NCBI GenBank assembly: GCA_001314805.1
Contig: LJSY01000019.1
Span: 6,767 to 68,087 of the forward strand
From: Rhodobacteraceae bacterium HLUCCO18
GTDB taxonomy: Bacteria > Pseudomonadota > Alphaproteobacteria > Rhodobacterales > Rhodobacteraceae
Direction: 5' to 3'
DNA: 61,321 nucleotides
Shown here piece by piece: positions 46,343 through 57,883 of this stretch. The notes under the pieces are model-generated. The model made no database searches, was not told the DNA's origin, and saw nothing but the letters and a program-made list of their open reading frames with translations. How positions within the stretch are numbered: the first letter of the stretch is position 1; each line of letters starts with the position of its first letter. A program made the translations under genes and the position numbers.

Positions 46343-47515
46343 TTGCGCGTAGCACTCATTGCGCCGCTCATGGAGGCCGTGCCGCCAAGACGCTACGGCG
46401 GCACCGAGCGGGTCGTTTCAAGCCTTGCCGACGCGCTCAGCGCCAAGGGCCACCAGGTCACGGTCTTCGCCAATGGCGAAAGCCGGGTGAACGCGGATCT
46501 CGTCGTCTGTCGGGACCGTTCCCTGCTGACCGACGAACGGCTGACCGAGGGCATCGCCGACACCATCCTGATGCTCGACCGCGTCCGTCGCATGGCGAAC
46601 CGGTTCGACATCCTCCATTTCCACACCGAATTGCTGCATTTCCCGATCTTCGAGGATCTCGCCGACAAGACCGTGACCACCTGCCATTCGCGTCTCGACC
46701 ATGTGGGGCTGCCGCATTTCTTCCGCAGGTACCGGGAATTCCCGATGGTCTCGATCTCGCAGGCCCAGAGGCGCCAGTTGCCCGACGCGAACTGGGTGGC
46801 GACGATCCATCACGGATATCCGCTCGACCTGTTCCGTCACCGACCCGGCGAGACCGGCAAGGGACATGGCGGCTATCTCGCCTTTCTTGGCCGGATCGCG
46901 CCAGACAAGGGGATCGACACCGCCATCGAGATCGCCCGCCGCGCGAAACTGCCGCTCAAGATCGCTGCGCGGATAAACTCCTTCGACAGGCCCTACTGGG
47001 AGCAGGCGATCAAGCCGCAGGTCGATGGAAGGCAGATCGAATATGTCGGTGAGATCGGCGACGCGCAGAAGACGGAGTTCCTGAACGGCGCGCGGGCGCT
47101 CGTGTTTCCGATCCGCTGGCCGGAACCCTTCGGGCTGGTGATGATCGAGGCGATGGCCTGCGGCACGCCGGTGATCGCCTATCCCTGCGGCTCGGTGCCC
47201 GAGGTGATCGACGATGGCGTGACCGGGCGGATCGTCGGGTCCGTCGACGAGGCGCTGTCGGCCATCTCGGACGTGGGGCGTCTGGACCGGATGCAGATCC
47301 GCAAGCGCTTCGAGCAGAGGTTCAGCAGCGGCAGGATGGCGGAGGACTATCTCGACCTGTACGAGCGCCTGATCTCGGCGCGCGCCCGGCCCGACGCGGC
47401 GGCGGAGGTGCAACGCCGGCTGACAGGTGGTGATCCGGCTCCGGGGACACGGCGCCTCGGGCGCGCCCTGTCCCCGCCCCGCGACAGGCCGGCGCCGGTG
47501 GCCTGCAAGGACTGA
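46343..47515 (+). CDS. Family 4 glycosyltransferase
   Basis: This 390-residue GT-B enzyme has an N-terminal donor/acceptor half (LIAPLMEAVPPRRYGGTERV) and the GT4 C-terminal signature: YLAFLGRIAPDKGIDTAIEI and EPFGLVMIEAMACGTPVIAY with the E-x7-E motif. The start is a TTG at 46343 giving MRVALIAP, the standard opening; AAGGGGGG lies upstream. It is followed after 50 bases by a debranching-type glucosidase, suggesting storage or protective glycan metabolism. The sugar donor is not readable. Confidence 0.9.
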   Translation: MRVALIAPLMEAVPPRRYGGTERVVSSLADALSAKGHQVTVFANGESRVNADLVVCRDRSLLTDERLTEGIADTILMLDRVRRMANRFDILHFHTELLHFPIFEDLADKTVTTCHSRLDHVGLPHFFRRYREFPMVSISQAQRRQLPDANWVATIHHGYPLDLFRHRPGETGKGHGGYLAFLGRIAPDKGIDTAIEIARRAKLPLKIAARINSFDRPYWEQAIKPQVDGRQIEYVGEIGDAQKTEFLNGARALVFPIRWPEPFGLVMIEAMACGTPVIAYPCGSVPEVIDDGVTGRIVGSVDEALSAISDVGRLDRMQIRKRFEQRFSSGRMAEDYLDLYERLISARARPDAAAEVQRRLTGGDPAPGTRRLGRALSPPRDRPAPVACKD

Positions 47516-47565
47516 ATGGAGCGCCCCGCCACCGGCAAACGGGCGCGCCTGACAAAGAGGGCTGA

Positions 47566-49800
47566 ATGGCAAACGAGGAGGTCGTCCCCAATCGGTTCGG
47601 GCCGGACACGCGGCACGATTTCCACGTGCTGAAGGATGGCGATCTCTTCGCCGTCTTCCCGGCCAGCGGCGAGATCAACGCGCGCGACGCGACCGTCGCC
47701 GAGGCGCGCTCGAAGGACGGGCTTTTCTTTCGCGACACGCGCTACCTGTCGCGCCTGTCGCTGTCGATCAACGGCACCGGCCTGATCGAACTGGGCCACG
47801 ATGCGCGGCCCGATGATGCCGGCTTTCGCAGCGATCTGGCCAATTCCCGGCTTACCGACAGGCTGGGAACCGAGTTTCTGGACTTCGAGTTGCATATCCG
47901 CAGGGAGCGTTTCCTGTCGGACGGGCTCTATGACCAGATCGAGATCAGCAACTACGGTACGGAAACCGCAGAGCTCGATATCGTGATCGAGTGCTGGGCG
48001 GACTTTCGCGACATCTTCGAGATACGCGGCGCCGAACCCACCGAACGCGGCGACGCCCTGCCCACCGCGTTCGAGGGCAGCGAGATCCGTTTTGGATATG
48101 CCACAGCCGACGGCAGGACCCTGTCGACACGGGTCCGGCTCGACCCCGCCCCCCGTTTCGACTCGGGGCGTGCCCATGTAGAGCTGTCGCTGCCTCCAAA
48201 GGCGCGGCGCCAGATCAGCTGCACCGTCCATGTCTCCGAGGAGGCGCGCGAGACCGACACCGGCGCGGAGGATGTCGGGGCACGGCACGGGTGGCAGGAC
48301 CCGACGCATCCCACGCCCTCTTTCGCGGAGGCGAAGACCGCCATCACCGCGCGGATGAACGACCGGATCGACCGGCTGAGGCGGATCAGAACCTCCCGGC
48401 CGTCCTTCGAAGCGTGGCTGTCGCGCTCGGCCTCGGACCTCGCCATCCTGACGGCCGATCTTCCGACCGGTCCCTACCCTTACGCGGGCGTGCCGTGGTT
48501 CTCGGTGCCTTTCGGCCGTGACGGCCTGATCGCGGCGCTGCAGACGCTCTGGCTCGACGCCGGGATCGCCGCGGGTGTGCTCGACTTCCTTGCGGCAACG
48601 CAGGCGACGAAGGTCGACGCGTTCTGCGACGCGGAGCCCGGCAAGATCCTGCACGAGCACCGCAACGGCGAGCTTGCGCGCACCGGGGCGGTGCCGTTCC
48701 ACCACTATTACGGCGGCATCGACCAGACCCTGCTCTTTGTCGTGCTGGCCCATGCCTACTGGACGCGCACGGGCGACCGCGACCGGCTGCACCGTCTGCT
48801 TCCCGCGATCCGTGCCGCGATGGACTGGGCCACGGTCTACGGGGATCGCGACGGCGACGGGTTCATCGAATACGCGCGCTCCGCCGAGACCGGCCTCAAG
48901 AACCAGGGCTGGAAGGATTCCGAGGACGCGGTCTTCCATGCCGATGGCACGCTCTGCGTCAGCCCTGTCGCGCTGGTCGAGGTGCAGGGCTACTACGTCG
49001 CAGCCCTGCGCGCCGCGGCCGAGCTGTTTGCGGCCTTCGACACGGAGGACGACGCCAAGGCGCTGCGCGAGCGCGCCGATACGCTGGTCGAGCAGATCGA
49101 CGCGGCCTATTGGGACGACACCCTCGGCACCTATTGCATCGCGCTTGACGCTGACGATCAGCCGGTCCGCGTCTCGACCTCGAACGCGGGCCATCTGCCG
49201 TTTTTCGGCGCGGCCCTGCCGCATCGGCTCCCGCGGCTTTTCCCGACGCTGACAGACGCCCGGATGCTGTCGGGATGGGGCATTCGCACTGTCGCCACTG
49301 ACGGCGCGCGGTTCAATCCGATGGGCTATCACAACGGCAGCGTCTGGCCCCATGACAACAGCCTGATCGCCGCCGGCGCGGCGGCCTGCGGCCACACCGC
49401 GCTTGCCCGGCAGATCACGACCGAACTCTTCGACGCGAGCTGCCATTTCCCCGAGCATCGGCTGCCCGAGCTGTGGTGCGGCCTCTCGCGCCAGGAAACC
49501 GCGCAACCCGTCGCCTTCCCCTCCGCCTGCGCGCCGCAGGCCTGGGCGGCGGGCGCGGCCTTCCTGTGCCTCAACGCCTGCCTTGGCATCGGGATCGACG
49601 CGCGGGCCTCGCGCCTACGCATCGCCGATCCGGTCCTGCCGGCCGGTCTCGACTGGCTCGAGGTGACCGGCCTTGCCGTGGGTGACTGCCGTGCCAGCCT
49701 TATGTTCCGGGCGCGCGAGGACGGATCGGCGAATGTGGAGATCGTCGACGCCGATGACGCGCTCGAGATCGAGGTGACGTCCACACGGGCGCGGCGCTGA
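47566..49800 (+). CDS. Amylo-alpha-1,6-glucosidase-family enzyme
   Basis: This 744-residue protein has an N-terminal GDE_N_bis beta domain (residues about 15-220; DGLFFRDTRYLSRLSL) and an (alpha/alpha)6 catalytic domain (about 290-690) with VPWFSVPFGRDGLIAALQTL, LKNQGWKDSEDAV and YHNGSVWPHDNSLIAAG, where the Asp and Glu residues of the glycogen-debranching GH family lie. It acts on alpha-glucan branches or on a glucosyl conjugate. It follows the glycosyltransferase in the same direction. AGAGGG precedes the ATG. No glycogen synthase or phosphorylase is adjacent. Confidence 0.9.
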   Translation: MANEEVVPNRFGPDTRHDFHVLKDGDLFAVFPASGEINARDATVAEARSKDGLFFRDTRYLSRLSLSINGTGLIELGHDARPDDAGFRSDLANSRLTDRLGTEFLDFELHIRRERFLSDGLYDQIEISNYGTETAELDIVIECWADFRDIFEIRGAEPTERGDALPTAFEGSEIRFGYATADGRTLSTRVRLDPAPRFDSGRAHVELSLPPKARRQISCTVHVSEEARETDTGAEDVGARHGWQDPTHPTPSFAEAKTAITARMNDRIDRLRRIRTSRPSFEAWLSRSASDLAILTADLPTGPYPYAGVPWFSVPFGRDGLIAALQTLWLDAGIAAGVLDFLAATQATKVDAFCDAEPGKILHEHRNGELARTGAVPFHHYYGGIDQTLLFVVLAHAYWTRTGDRDRLHRLLPAIRAAMDWATVYGDRDGDGFIEYARSAETGLKNQGWKDSEDAVFHADGTLCVSPVALVEVQGYYVAALRAAAELFAAFDTEDDAKALRERADTLVEQIDAAYWDDTLGTYCIALDADDQPVRVSTSNAGHLPFFGAALPHRLPRLFPTLTDARMLSGWGIRTVATDGARFNPMGYHNGSVWPHDNSLIAAGAAACGHTALARQITTELFDASCHFPEHRLPELWCGLSRQETAQPVAFPSACAPQAWAAGAAFLCLNACLGIGIDARASRLRIADPVLPAGLDWLEVTGLAVGDCRASLMFRAREDGSANVEIVDADDALEIEVTSTRARR

Positions 49801-49815
49801 CGCGGTTTTCGTCCC

Positions 49816-51534
49816 TCAGCGCCGCAGCATCCGGGACAGATCGCTCCAGCCTCGCGAATTGACCACGTCCGCCGCCGACAGCCAGCCGCGCCGCGCCTGG
49901 TCCACGCCATAACGGATATTGCCCAGCCCCCCGGTGGAATGGGCGTCCGTCGAGATGGCGATCTTCACGCCGGCCTCGGCCGCCATGCGGCAATGCACGT
50001 CCTTGAGGTCCAGCCGGATCGGATTGGCGTTCAGTTCCAGTACGCAGCCCGTGTCCTTCGCGGCATCCACCAGACGTTCGATGTCGACGTCGAAGGCCCG
50101 GCGCTGGCCGATCTGCCGCCCCGTGGGGTGGCCGATGATATGCACGCAGGGGTTTTCCATGGCGCGGATGATGCGCCTGGTCTGCGCGTCCTCGTCGAGG
50201 TCGAATTTCGAATGGACGGAGGCGACGACAAGGTCGAGTTTTTCCAGCAACTCGTCGGGAAAATCGAGACGTCCGTCGTCGAGAATGTCCACCTCGCAGC
50301 CAGCCAGAAGGCGAAAGCCGTCGAAATCCTCGTTTAGACCGGCGATCTCGTCGATCTGCGCCTCGAGGTCTTCCTCGCTCAACCCGCCGGCCTGGGTCTG
50401 GCTCCGGGAGTGGTCGGTGATGGCCAGGTATTCGTAGCCCAGATCCTGCGCCGCCTGCGCCATTTCGCGAAGCGTGTTTTTACCGTCCGAGGCGTCGGTA
50501 TGGGAGTGCAGGTCGCCCTTCAGGTCGTCGCGGGTGATCAGGTCGGGCAAATTGCCCTTCTCCGCCGCCTTGATCTCGCCCCGGTTCTCGCGCAGCACGG
50601 GCGGGATCAGGGGCAGGCCGATGGCGTCGTAGACCTCTTCCTCGCTCGCGCCCGCGACGCGTTTCTCGCCGTCGAAAATCCCGTATTCGTTGAGCTTCAG
50701 GTCCCTGTCCTGCGCCCGCCTGCGGCCTTCGATGTTATGGGCCTTCGAGCCGGTGAAGTAATGCATGGCCGCGCCCCAGCTGGCCTCGGGGATGACGCGC
50801 AGATCGACGTTCAACCCGGACCGCAGCCGCACGGTCGAGCGCGTCTTGCCCTTCGAGACCACTTCCTCGACCTCGTCGTATTCGGTGAAACGGTCGATGA
50901 TCGCGCCGCCATCCTCGCCGGCGGCGAGGATATCCAGATCGCCCACGGTCTCCTTCCGGCGGCGGTAGCTGCCGGCGATCTCGGCGCGGTCCACGCCGTC
51001 GATCTCGCGGATCCATGCCACCAGCGGCTCGGCGAAATCCTCCGCGATATCAAGCCGGAAACGGCGCTCGGTGATGTCGCCCCGCTCCAGTTCCTCGAGG
51101 ATCTTCGCCTCGGTCTTGTCCCCGAACCCCTCGATATCCGCGATCCGGCCCTCCTTGGCGGCGGTCTTCAGATCGTCGATCGATCCGAGGTCGAGCGCCT
51201 CGAACAGCGCCCGCGCGCGTTTCGGCCCGATGCCGGGAATGCGCGTGGCCTCGACGATGGCCTCGGGCACGTCCTCGGACAGCTCGTCGAGCAGCGGCAG
51301 GTTGCCGGTGCGGACGATCTCGCCGATCTTGCCCGCCAGATCCTCCCCGATATCGGGAAGCTCGGACAGGTCCTCCCCCTCCTCCACCATGCTCGCGACC
51401 GACCGGCTCTGGTCGCGGATGGTGTCGGCGGCGTTGCGATAGGCGCGGACCCGGAACGGGTTGGCGTCCTGCACCTCCAGCAGGTCGGCGACATGGTCGA
51501 ACATGGCCGCGATTTCGCTGTTATGGACCGGCAT
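49816..51534 (-). CDS. polX: Family X DNA polymerase with PHP exonuclease domain
   Basis: This 572-residue repair enzyme has an N-terminal HhH/8-kDa-like region (ADLLEVQDANPFRVRAYRNA, IPGIGPKRARALFEA), a Pol beta-type nucleotidyltransferase core (EIAGSYRRRKETVGDLDILA, with the catalytic Asp pair) and a C-terminal PHP 3'-5' exonuclease domain (GDLHSHTDASDGKNTL, AITDHSRS, STDAHSTGGLG). It fills short gaps and trims ends in base excision repair. It is 15 bases downstream of ligA in the same direction, so gap filling and sealing would be co-expressed. Confidence 0.95.
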   Translation of the reverse strand: MPVHNSEIAAMFDHVADLLEVQDANPFRVRAYRNAADTIRDQSRSVASMVEEGEDLSELPDIGEDLAGKIGEIVRTGNLPLLDELSEDVPEAIVEATRIPGIGPKRARALFEALDLGSIDDLKTAAKEGRIADIEGFGDKTEAKILEELERGDITERRFRLDIAEDFAEPLVAWIREIDGVDRAEIAGSYRRRKETVGDLDILAAGEDGGAIIDRFTEYDEVEEVVSKGKTRSTVRLRSGLNVDLRVIPEASWGAAMHYFTGSKAHNIEGRRRAQDRDLKLNEYGIFDGEKRVAGASEEEVYDAIGLPLIPPVLRENRGEIKAAEKGNLPDLITRDDLKGDLHSHTDASDGKNTLREMAQAAQDLGYEYLAITDHSRSQTQAGGLSEEDLEAQIDEIAGLNEDFDGFRLLAGCEVDILDDGRLDFPDELLEKLDLVVASVHSKFDLDEDAQTRRIIRAMENPCVHIIGHPTGRQIGQRRAFDVDIERLVDAAKDTGCVLELNANPIRLDLKDVHCRMAAEAGVKIAISTDAHSTGGLGNIRYGVDQARRGWLSAADVVNSRGWSDLSRMLRR

Positions 51535-51549
51535 CCCCGCCCCTTTCCC

Positions 51550-53559
<2,010 letters not shown>

Positions 53560-53643
53560 TCAGGACGTCAGGACAAGGCGCGGCCTGGCGGGCCCAGTCA
53601 TCGCGCCACGATCCCGGTCGGATGGGCGGGACCCCATGCCCGC

Positions 53644-53871
53644 TCAAACCTCGTCGGGGGGGCTAACGGGTATCTCGTCGGGCGGCTGCGGCATCTCCCC
53701 CGGCGCGTCGGGCGGTGTCTCGTCGGGGCGGCCGGGCGTCTCCTGCGGTCCTTCGGGCACCTCCGGGGGGCGCTCCACCGGCTTTTCGGGCGGCGGTTCC
53801 TCGGGCTGGTCGGGCTGATCAGGCTGGTCGGGCCGGTCTTGCGACGTCTCCCGCATGGTCTTCGGGTCCAT
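53644..53871 (-). CDS. Small proline-rich acidic protein
   Basis: This 75-residue protein begins MDPKTMRETSQDRPDQPD and is then almost wholly Pro, Glu, Asp and Gly (repeats of D-Q-P, E-x-P and P-P-D-E). No fold is predicted. GGAGG five bases before the ATG and position as first gene before ligA-polX support it as expressed. It may be a disordered tether or linker protein. The extreme composition means a shadow of another frame cannot be fully excluded, but no gene is seen opposite. Confidence 0.65.
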   Translation of the reverse strand: MDPKTMRETSQDRPDQPDQPDQPEEPPPEKPVERPPEVPEGPQETPGRPDETPPDAPGEMPQPPDEIPVSPPDEV

Positions 53872-53936
53872 GGATGCCTCCGTTTCGTCTCTGGTGCGGC
53901 GAGGTCGAAGCCTCTCACGTTTCAGCCGCAACCGGC

Positions 53937-53950
53937 TTAACACGGAGCAA
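53937..53950. promoter_or_regulatory. Degenerate TTWAC-N4-GTWAA site upstream of the phosphoribosyltransferase
   Basis: TTAAC-ACGG-AGCAA followed by TGC has a perfect left half-site and two mismatches in the right. It is 117 bases before the phosphoribosyltransferase ATG and 65 bases from the ATG of the divergent proline-rich protein that leads into ligA-polX. Confidence 0.45.
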
Positions 53951-54067
53951 TGCCGACCGCCGCCCGTCGCCCGTATCTTGAGTCCGTCGCGGCGGTCCGT
54001 CTGGGCTTCGCCCGCGACCCCGCAACCACGAACCGCCCGCCACCACGAACCGCAGGAGACAGCCGCC

Positions 54068-54724
54068 ATGAGCATCTATCTCGACCGCATCGAGGCGGGA
54101 CAGGACCTTGCCCGGGAAATCTCGCAACGGGAATATGCGGACCCGGTCGTGCTCGCCCTGCCGCGCGGCGGCGTGCCCATCGGCGTCGAGGTGGCCCGCC
54201 TGCTCGATGCGCCGCTCGATCTGGTGATCGTGCGCAAGATCGGCCTTCCCGGCCAGCCCGAGCTTGCCGCCGCCGCCGTAGTCGATGGCGACCATCCCGA
54301 AATCGTGCGCAACGAGGACGTCATCCGCCGGGCCGGGATCGGCGCCGACGAGATCGACCGGCTCGCCCAGGCGCAGCTCGAGGAAATCGCGAGGCGCAAG
54401 GTGCTTTACGTCGGGAACAGGCCCTCGGCCGCGATCACCGGCAGGACCGCGATCGTCGTCGACGACGGTATCGCCACCGGGGCGACGATGCGCGCGGCGC
54501 TCAAGGCGATCCGGCGCAAGGCGCCCCACCGGCTGGTCCTTGCCGTGCCCGTCGCGCCGTCCGACACGCTGGCATTGCTTTCGCAGGAGGTTGATGATGT
54601 GATCTGCCTCGCGAAACCCGATCCCTTCATCGCGGTCGGTGCGCATTACGCTGATTTCCCCCAGGTTTCCGATGAAGAGGTCGTGCGGATCATGGATGAC
54701 GAGGCGGAGGCGGCCGGGCCCTGA
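54068..54724 (+). CDS. Phosphoribosyltransferase-family protein
   Basis: This 218-residue PRTase has the PRPP-binding loop AIVVDDGIATGATM and the N-terminal segment VLALPRGGVPIGVEVARLL seen in a stand-alone PRTase group often found in stress clusters. Its substrate base is unknown; it differs from Hpt, Apt and PyrE in the variable hood. CAGGAGA precedes the ATG. It is followed by a phosphotransferase/kinase fusion in the same direction, a pairing that suggests nucleotide salvage or a regulatory modification. Confidence 0.88.
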   Translation: MSIYLDRIEAGQDLAREISQREYADPVVLALPRGGVPIGVEVARLLDAPLDLVIVRKIGLPGQPELAAAAVVDGDHPEIVRNEDVIRRAGIGADEIDRLAQAQLEEIARRKVLYVGNRPSAAITGRTAIVVDDGIATGATMRAALKAIRRKAPHRLVLAVPVAPSDTLALLSQEVDDVICLAKPDPFIAVGAHYADFPQVSDEEVVRIMDDEAEAAGP

Positions 54725-54816
54725 GCCGGGCGGCGTTCGCAGCGCCATTGGCCCGTGCGATGAAAGGCCTGCCCGGCCGAAACCCGCCGCGGTCCGCGCG
54801 CTGAGGCGATTTGCCC

Positions 54817-56352
54817 ATGACCCGTGACCCGCAGGCGGAGGTCATCGCCTTTCTCAAGGATGCCGCGTCTCACGTGTCGGACGAGGCCGTCGAGGTCATC
54901 GAAACCCACGCGGCCCATGTCTTCCTCACCGGCGACGAGGCCCTCAAGATCAAGCGCGCGGTCCGCTACGACTATCTCGACTACTCGACCCTTGCGAAGC
55001 GGCACGCAGCGCTCGAACGCGAGCTGGAACTCAACACGCCTACTGCGCCCGGCATCTACCGCGATGTGGTGGCCATCACCCGCGAGCCCGATGGCTCTCT
55101 GGCGATCGCCGGGGCCGGACCGCCCGTGGAATGGGTGTTGCGGATGGCCCGTTTTCCGACCGAGAACGAGCTGGCCCATGTCGCGGCGCGCGGGGCGCTC
55201 GACCTGCCTCTGGCCGAAGCGCTCGGCCGGTCGGTCGCGCGGTATCACGGGATGGCCGAAATCCGCGGGGACAAGGCAGGCTCGGTTCTGATCGGCCAGA
55301 TCCTCGACGAGCTGGAGCGCGAATTCTCTGGCATGGAAGACGCGCTTTCGGGCGAGGACATCCGGGCCTTCCTCGCAGGCGCGCGGCGGATCCTGCACCG
55401 GGAGACAGCGCTTCTCGACGCGCGCACAGGGGCGGCCCGTGTCCGCCGCTGCCATGGCGATTTGCACCTGCGCAACATCGTGCTCTTGGGCGGCGTGCCC
55501 ACGCCTTTCGATGCGCTGGAATTCGACGAGGAACTCGGCACCTGCGACGTGCTCTACGACCTTGCGTTCCTGCTGATGGACCTGCGCCATCGCGGGCTGG
55601 ATGAAGCCGCGAACGCGGTCATGAACGCATGGCTGCGCGCCGCCGAGCCCGAAACGGACCTTGCCGGACTGAGCGTCCTGCCGCTGTTCATCGGTGTCCG
55701 CGCGGCGATCAGCGCCATGGTCGCGGTGCAGACGGCACGCGCGCGCGGCGGTGACGCGGCTGTGCTGGCCGACGCCCGCCGCTACCTCGCGGATGCCTGC
55801 GCCGCGCTTGCCCCTCGCGCGCCACGCCTGATCGCGATCGGGGGTCTGTCGGGCACGGGCAAGACCACGCTCGCGCGCGCGCTCGCGCCCGGGATCGGCC
55901 CGGCGCCCGGTGCGGTCCTTCTGCGCAGCGATACAGAGCGCAAGGCGATGCTGGACGTCGGCGACGACACGCCCCTGCCCCACACGGCCTACCGGGCGGA
56001 GATCAGCGCGCAGGTCTATGACCGCATCGCCAGACGCGCGCATATCGCGCTCAGCGCAGGTCATGCCGTGATCGCGGATGCGGTCTATCTGAACGCCGGG
56101 GAAAGAGAGGCCATCGAGAAGGCCGCCCGGGACTGCGGCGCAGCCTTCACCGGCCTCTGGCTCGCGGCCGGCGCGGAGACGCTGGTGTCGCGGGTCGAGG
56201 CGCGGCGGGGCGATGCATCGGATGCGGATGCGGCGGTCGTGCGGATGCAGCTCGACCGTCTGCCCGATCGGGTCGGATGGGTCCATGTCGATGCTTCGGG
56301 CACGCCGGACGAGACGAAAGACCATGCCTTGGCGGCGCTCGATCCGGGGTAA
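54817..56352 (+). CDS. Aminoglycoside phosphotransferase-like / P-loop kinase fusion
   Basis: This 511-residue protein has an N-terminal APH-like kinase domain (residues about 30-320) with the catalytic loop CHGDLHLRNIVLL and the metal site FDALEFDEELG, and a C-terminal P-loop kinase domain with GGLSGTGKTTLARAL (Lys349), resembling gluconate kinase/zeta-toxin folds. This two-kinase arrangement is a known but uncharacterised family. The ATG at 54817 was preferred to a TTG at 54811. A resistance role is not implied. The natural substrate is unknown. Confidence 0.85.
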   Translation: MTRDPQAEVIAFLKDAASHVSDEAVEVIETHAAHVFLTGDEALKIKRAVRYDYLDYSTLAKRHAALERELELNTPTAPGIYRDVVAITREPDGSLAIAGAGPPVEWVLRMARFPTENELAHVAARGALDLPLAEALGRSVARYHGMAEIRGDKAGSVLIGQILDELEREFSGMEDALSGEDIRAFLAGARRILHRETALLDARTGAARVRRCHGDLHLRNIVLLGGVPTPFDALEFDEELGTCDVLYDLAFLLMDLRHRGLDEAANAVMNAWLRAAEPETDLAGLSVLPLFIGVRAAISAMVAVQTARARGGDAAVLADARRYLADACAALAPRAPRLIAIGGLSGTGKTTLARALAPGIGPAPGAVLLRSDTERKAMLDVGDDTPLPHTAYRAEISAQVYDRIARRAHIALSAGHAVIADAVYLNAGEREAIEKAARDCGAAFTGLWLAAGAETLVSRVEARRGDASDADAAVVRMQLDRLPDRVGWVHVDASGTPDETKDHALAALDPG

Positions 56353-56359
56353 CGCAGCC

Positions 56360-57883
56360 TCAGGCCCGCCCCGGTGCAAAAAGATCCGAATACCGTTCCC
56401 GCAGCGTGTTTTTCTGCACCTTTCCCATGGTGTTGCGGGGAAGCGCATCGATCAGCAGAAGTCTGCGCGGCCGCTTGAACCGCGCCAACGACCCGGCGGC
56501 GGCCTCTGCGATGGCGTCGAGGTCGGGCTCGGCCCCCGGTTCCGGCACGATCAGGCCCAGCACGGTTTCGCCGAAATCGGGATGCGGCACGCCGATCACG
56601 GCGCTTTCCATCACGCCGGGCTGGTCGTCGAGGATCAGCTCGATCTCCTTGGGATAGATGTTGAAGCCGCCCGAGATGATCAGGTCCTTGTTGCGGCCGA
56701 CGATATGCACGTAGCCGTCCGCATCGATGCGCCCCAGATCGCCGGTGATGAAGAAGCCGTCGGCGCGAAGCTCGGCGGCGGTCTTGTCCGGCATCTGCCA
56801 GTAGCCCTTGAAGACGTTGGGCCCGCGCACCTCGATCTGGCCGATCTCGCCCTGCGGCAGCGCCGCGCCGGTTTCCGGGTCGGTGATCTTCAGCTCCACC
56901 CCCGGCAGCGGAAAGCCCACGGTGCCCGCGCGCCGCTCGCCGTCGTAAGGGTTGGAGGTGTTCATGTTCGTCTCGGTCATCCCGTAGCGTTCGAGGATGC
57001 GGTGGCCGGTGCGCGCCTCGAACCTCTCGTGCGTCTCCGCCAGAAGCGGCGCGCTGCCCGAGATGAAGAGCCGCATGTGCCCCGCCAGATCGCGGGTCAT
57101 GCGCGGATCGTCCAGAAGCCGCGTGTAGAAGGTCGGAACGCCCATCATCACGGTCGCCTCGGGCATCCGCGCGATCATCGCGTCGAGGTCGAATTTCGGC
57201 AGGAAGACCATCGCGCCCCCCGCCAGAAGCGTGACGTTGGTGGCCACGAAGAGCCCGTGCGTGTGATAGATCGGCAGCGCGTGCAACAGCACGTCATCGG
57301 CGGTGAAGCGCCAGTAGTCGGTCAGGGTCCGCGCGTTCGACAGAAGGTTGCCCTGCGTCAGCATCGCCCCCTTGGACCGCCCCGTGGTGCCGGACGTGTA
57401 AAGGAAGGCCGCAAGATCGTCGATCTCGCGCGCCACGGTCGGAAAGGTGTCCTCCATGGCGCCCGCCGCCTCCGTCAGACTGCCGGAGCCGTCCGCGTCC
57501 AGCGTCTCGACCATGGCCGAGAGCCGCGCGGCCACCGGGGTGAGCGTCTCGCACGCGGCACCGTCGCAGACCACCATCCGCGCGCCGCTGTTCTCGATGA
57601 AATAGGTCAGCTCGTCGACCGTGTAGGCGGTGTTCAGCGGCAGGACTATGACGCCCGCCTGCACGCAAGCCGCATAGAGCGCGAGCGCCTCGGGCGACTT
57701 GTGGACCTGGGCGGCCAGCCGGTCGCCGGGCCTCAGCCCGCGTGCGGTCAGCACATGGGCGAGGCGCGCGGCGGTGCCAAGGAACGCCGCGTAGCTCTGG
57801 ACCGAGCCGTCGGGGAGCATCAGGAAGGGCGCGCTGCTGTCCGCATGGGCCCCGAAAAGCGTGTCATAAAGCGGGTTTGCCAA
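56360..57883 (-). CDS. matB: Malonyl-CoA synthetase-like acyl-CoA ligase
   Basis: This 507-residue adenylate-forming enzyme has the AMP-binding P-loop LYTSGTTGRSKGAML, the adenine motif RYGMTETNMNTSNPY and the C-terminal GRNKDLIISGGFNIYPKE; the catalytic Lys is in PRNTMGKVQKN. RYGMTET followed by NPYDGERR-x-G-T-V-G-F-P is typical of MatB. The start is a TTG at 57883, set by ACGGAGG five bases upstream. It is divergent from pobA. The symbol is by similarity; a methylmalonate or aromatic-acid preference cannot be ruled out. Confidence 0.82.
   Translation of the reverse strand: MANPLYDTLFGAHADSSAPFLMLPDGSVQSYAAFLGTAARLAHVLTARGLRPGDRLAAQVHKSPEALALYAACVQAGVIVLPLNTAYTVDELTYFIENSGARMVVCDGAACETLTPVAARLSAMVETLDADGSGSLTEAAGAMEDTFPTVAREIDDLAAFLYTSGTTGRSKGAMLTQGNLLSNARTLTDYWRFTADDVLLHALPIYHTHGLFVATNVTLLAGGAMVFLPKFDLDAMIARMPEATVMMGVPTFYTRLLDDPRMTRDLAGHMRLFISGSAPLLAETHERFEARTGHRILERYGMTETNMNTSNPYDGERRAGTVGFPLPGVELKITDPETGAALPQGEIGQIEVRGPNVFKGYWQMPDKTAAELRADGFFITGDLGRIDADGYVHIVGRNKDLIISGGFNIYPKEIELILDDQPGVMESAVIGVPHPDFGETVLGLIVPEPGAEPDLDAIAEAAAGSLARFKRPRRLLLIDALPRNTMGKVQKNTLRERYSDLFAPGRA

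Noticed and set aside
54817-56352. Aminoglycoside resistance gene
   Set aside because: The APH-like domain is fused to a P-loop kinase in a chromosomal housekeeping-like setting with no mobile element; the fold alone does not imply resistance.
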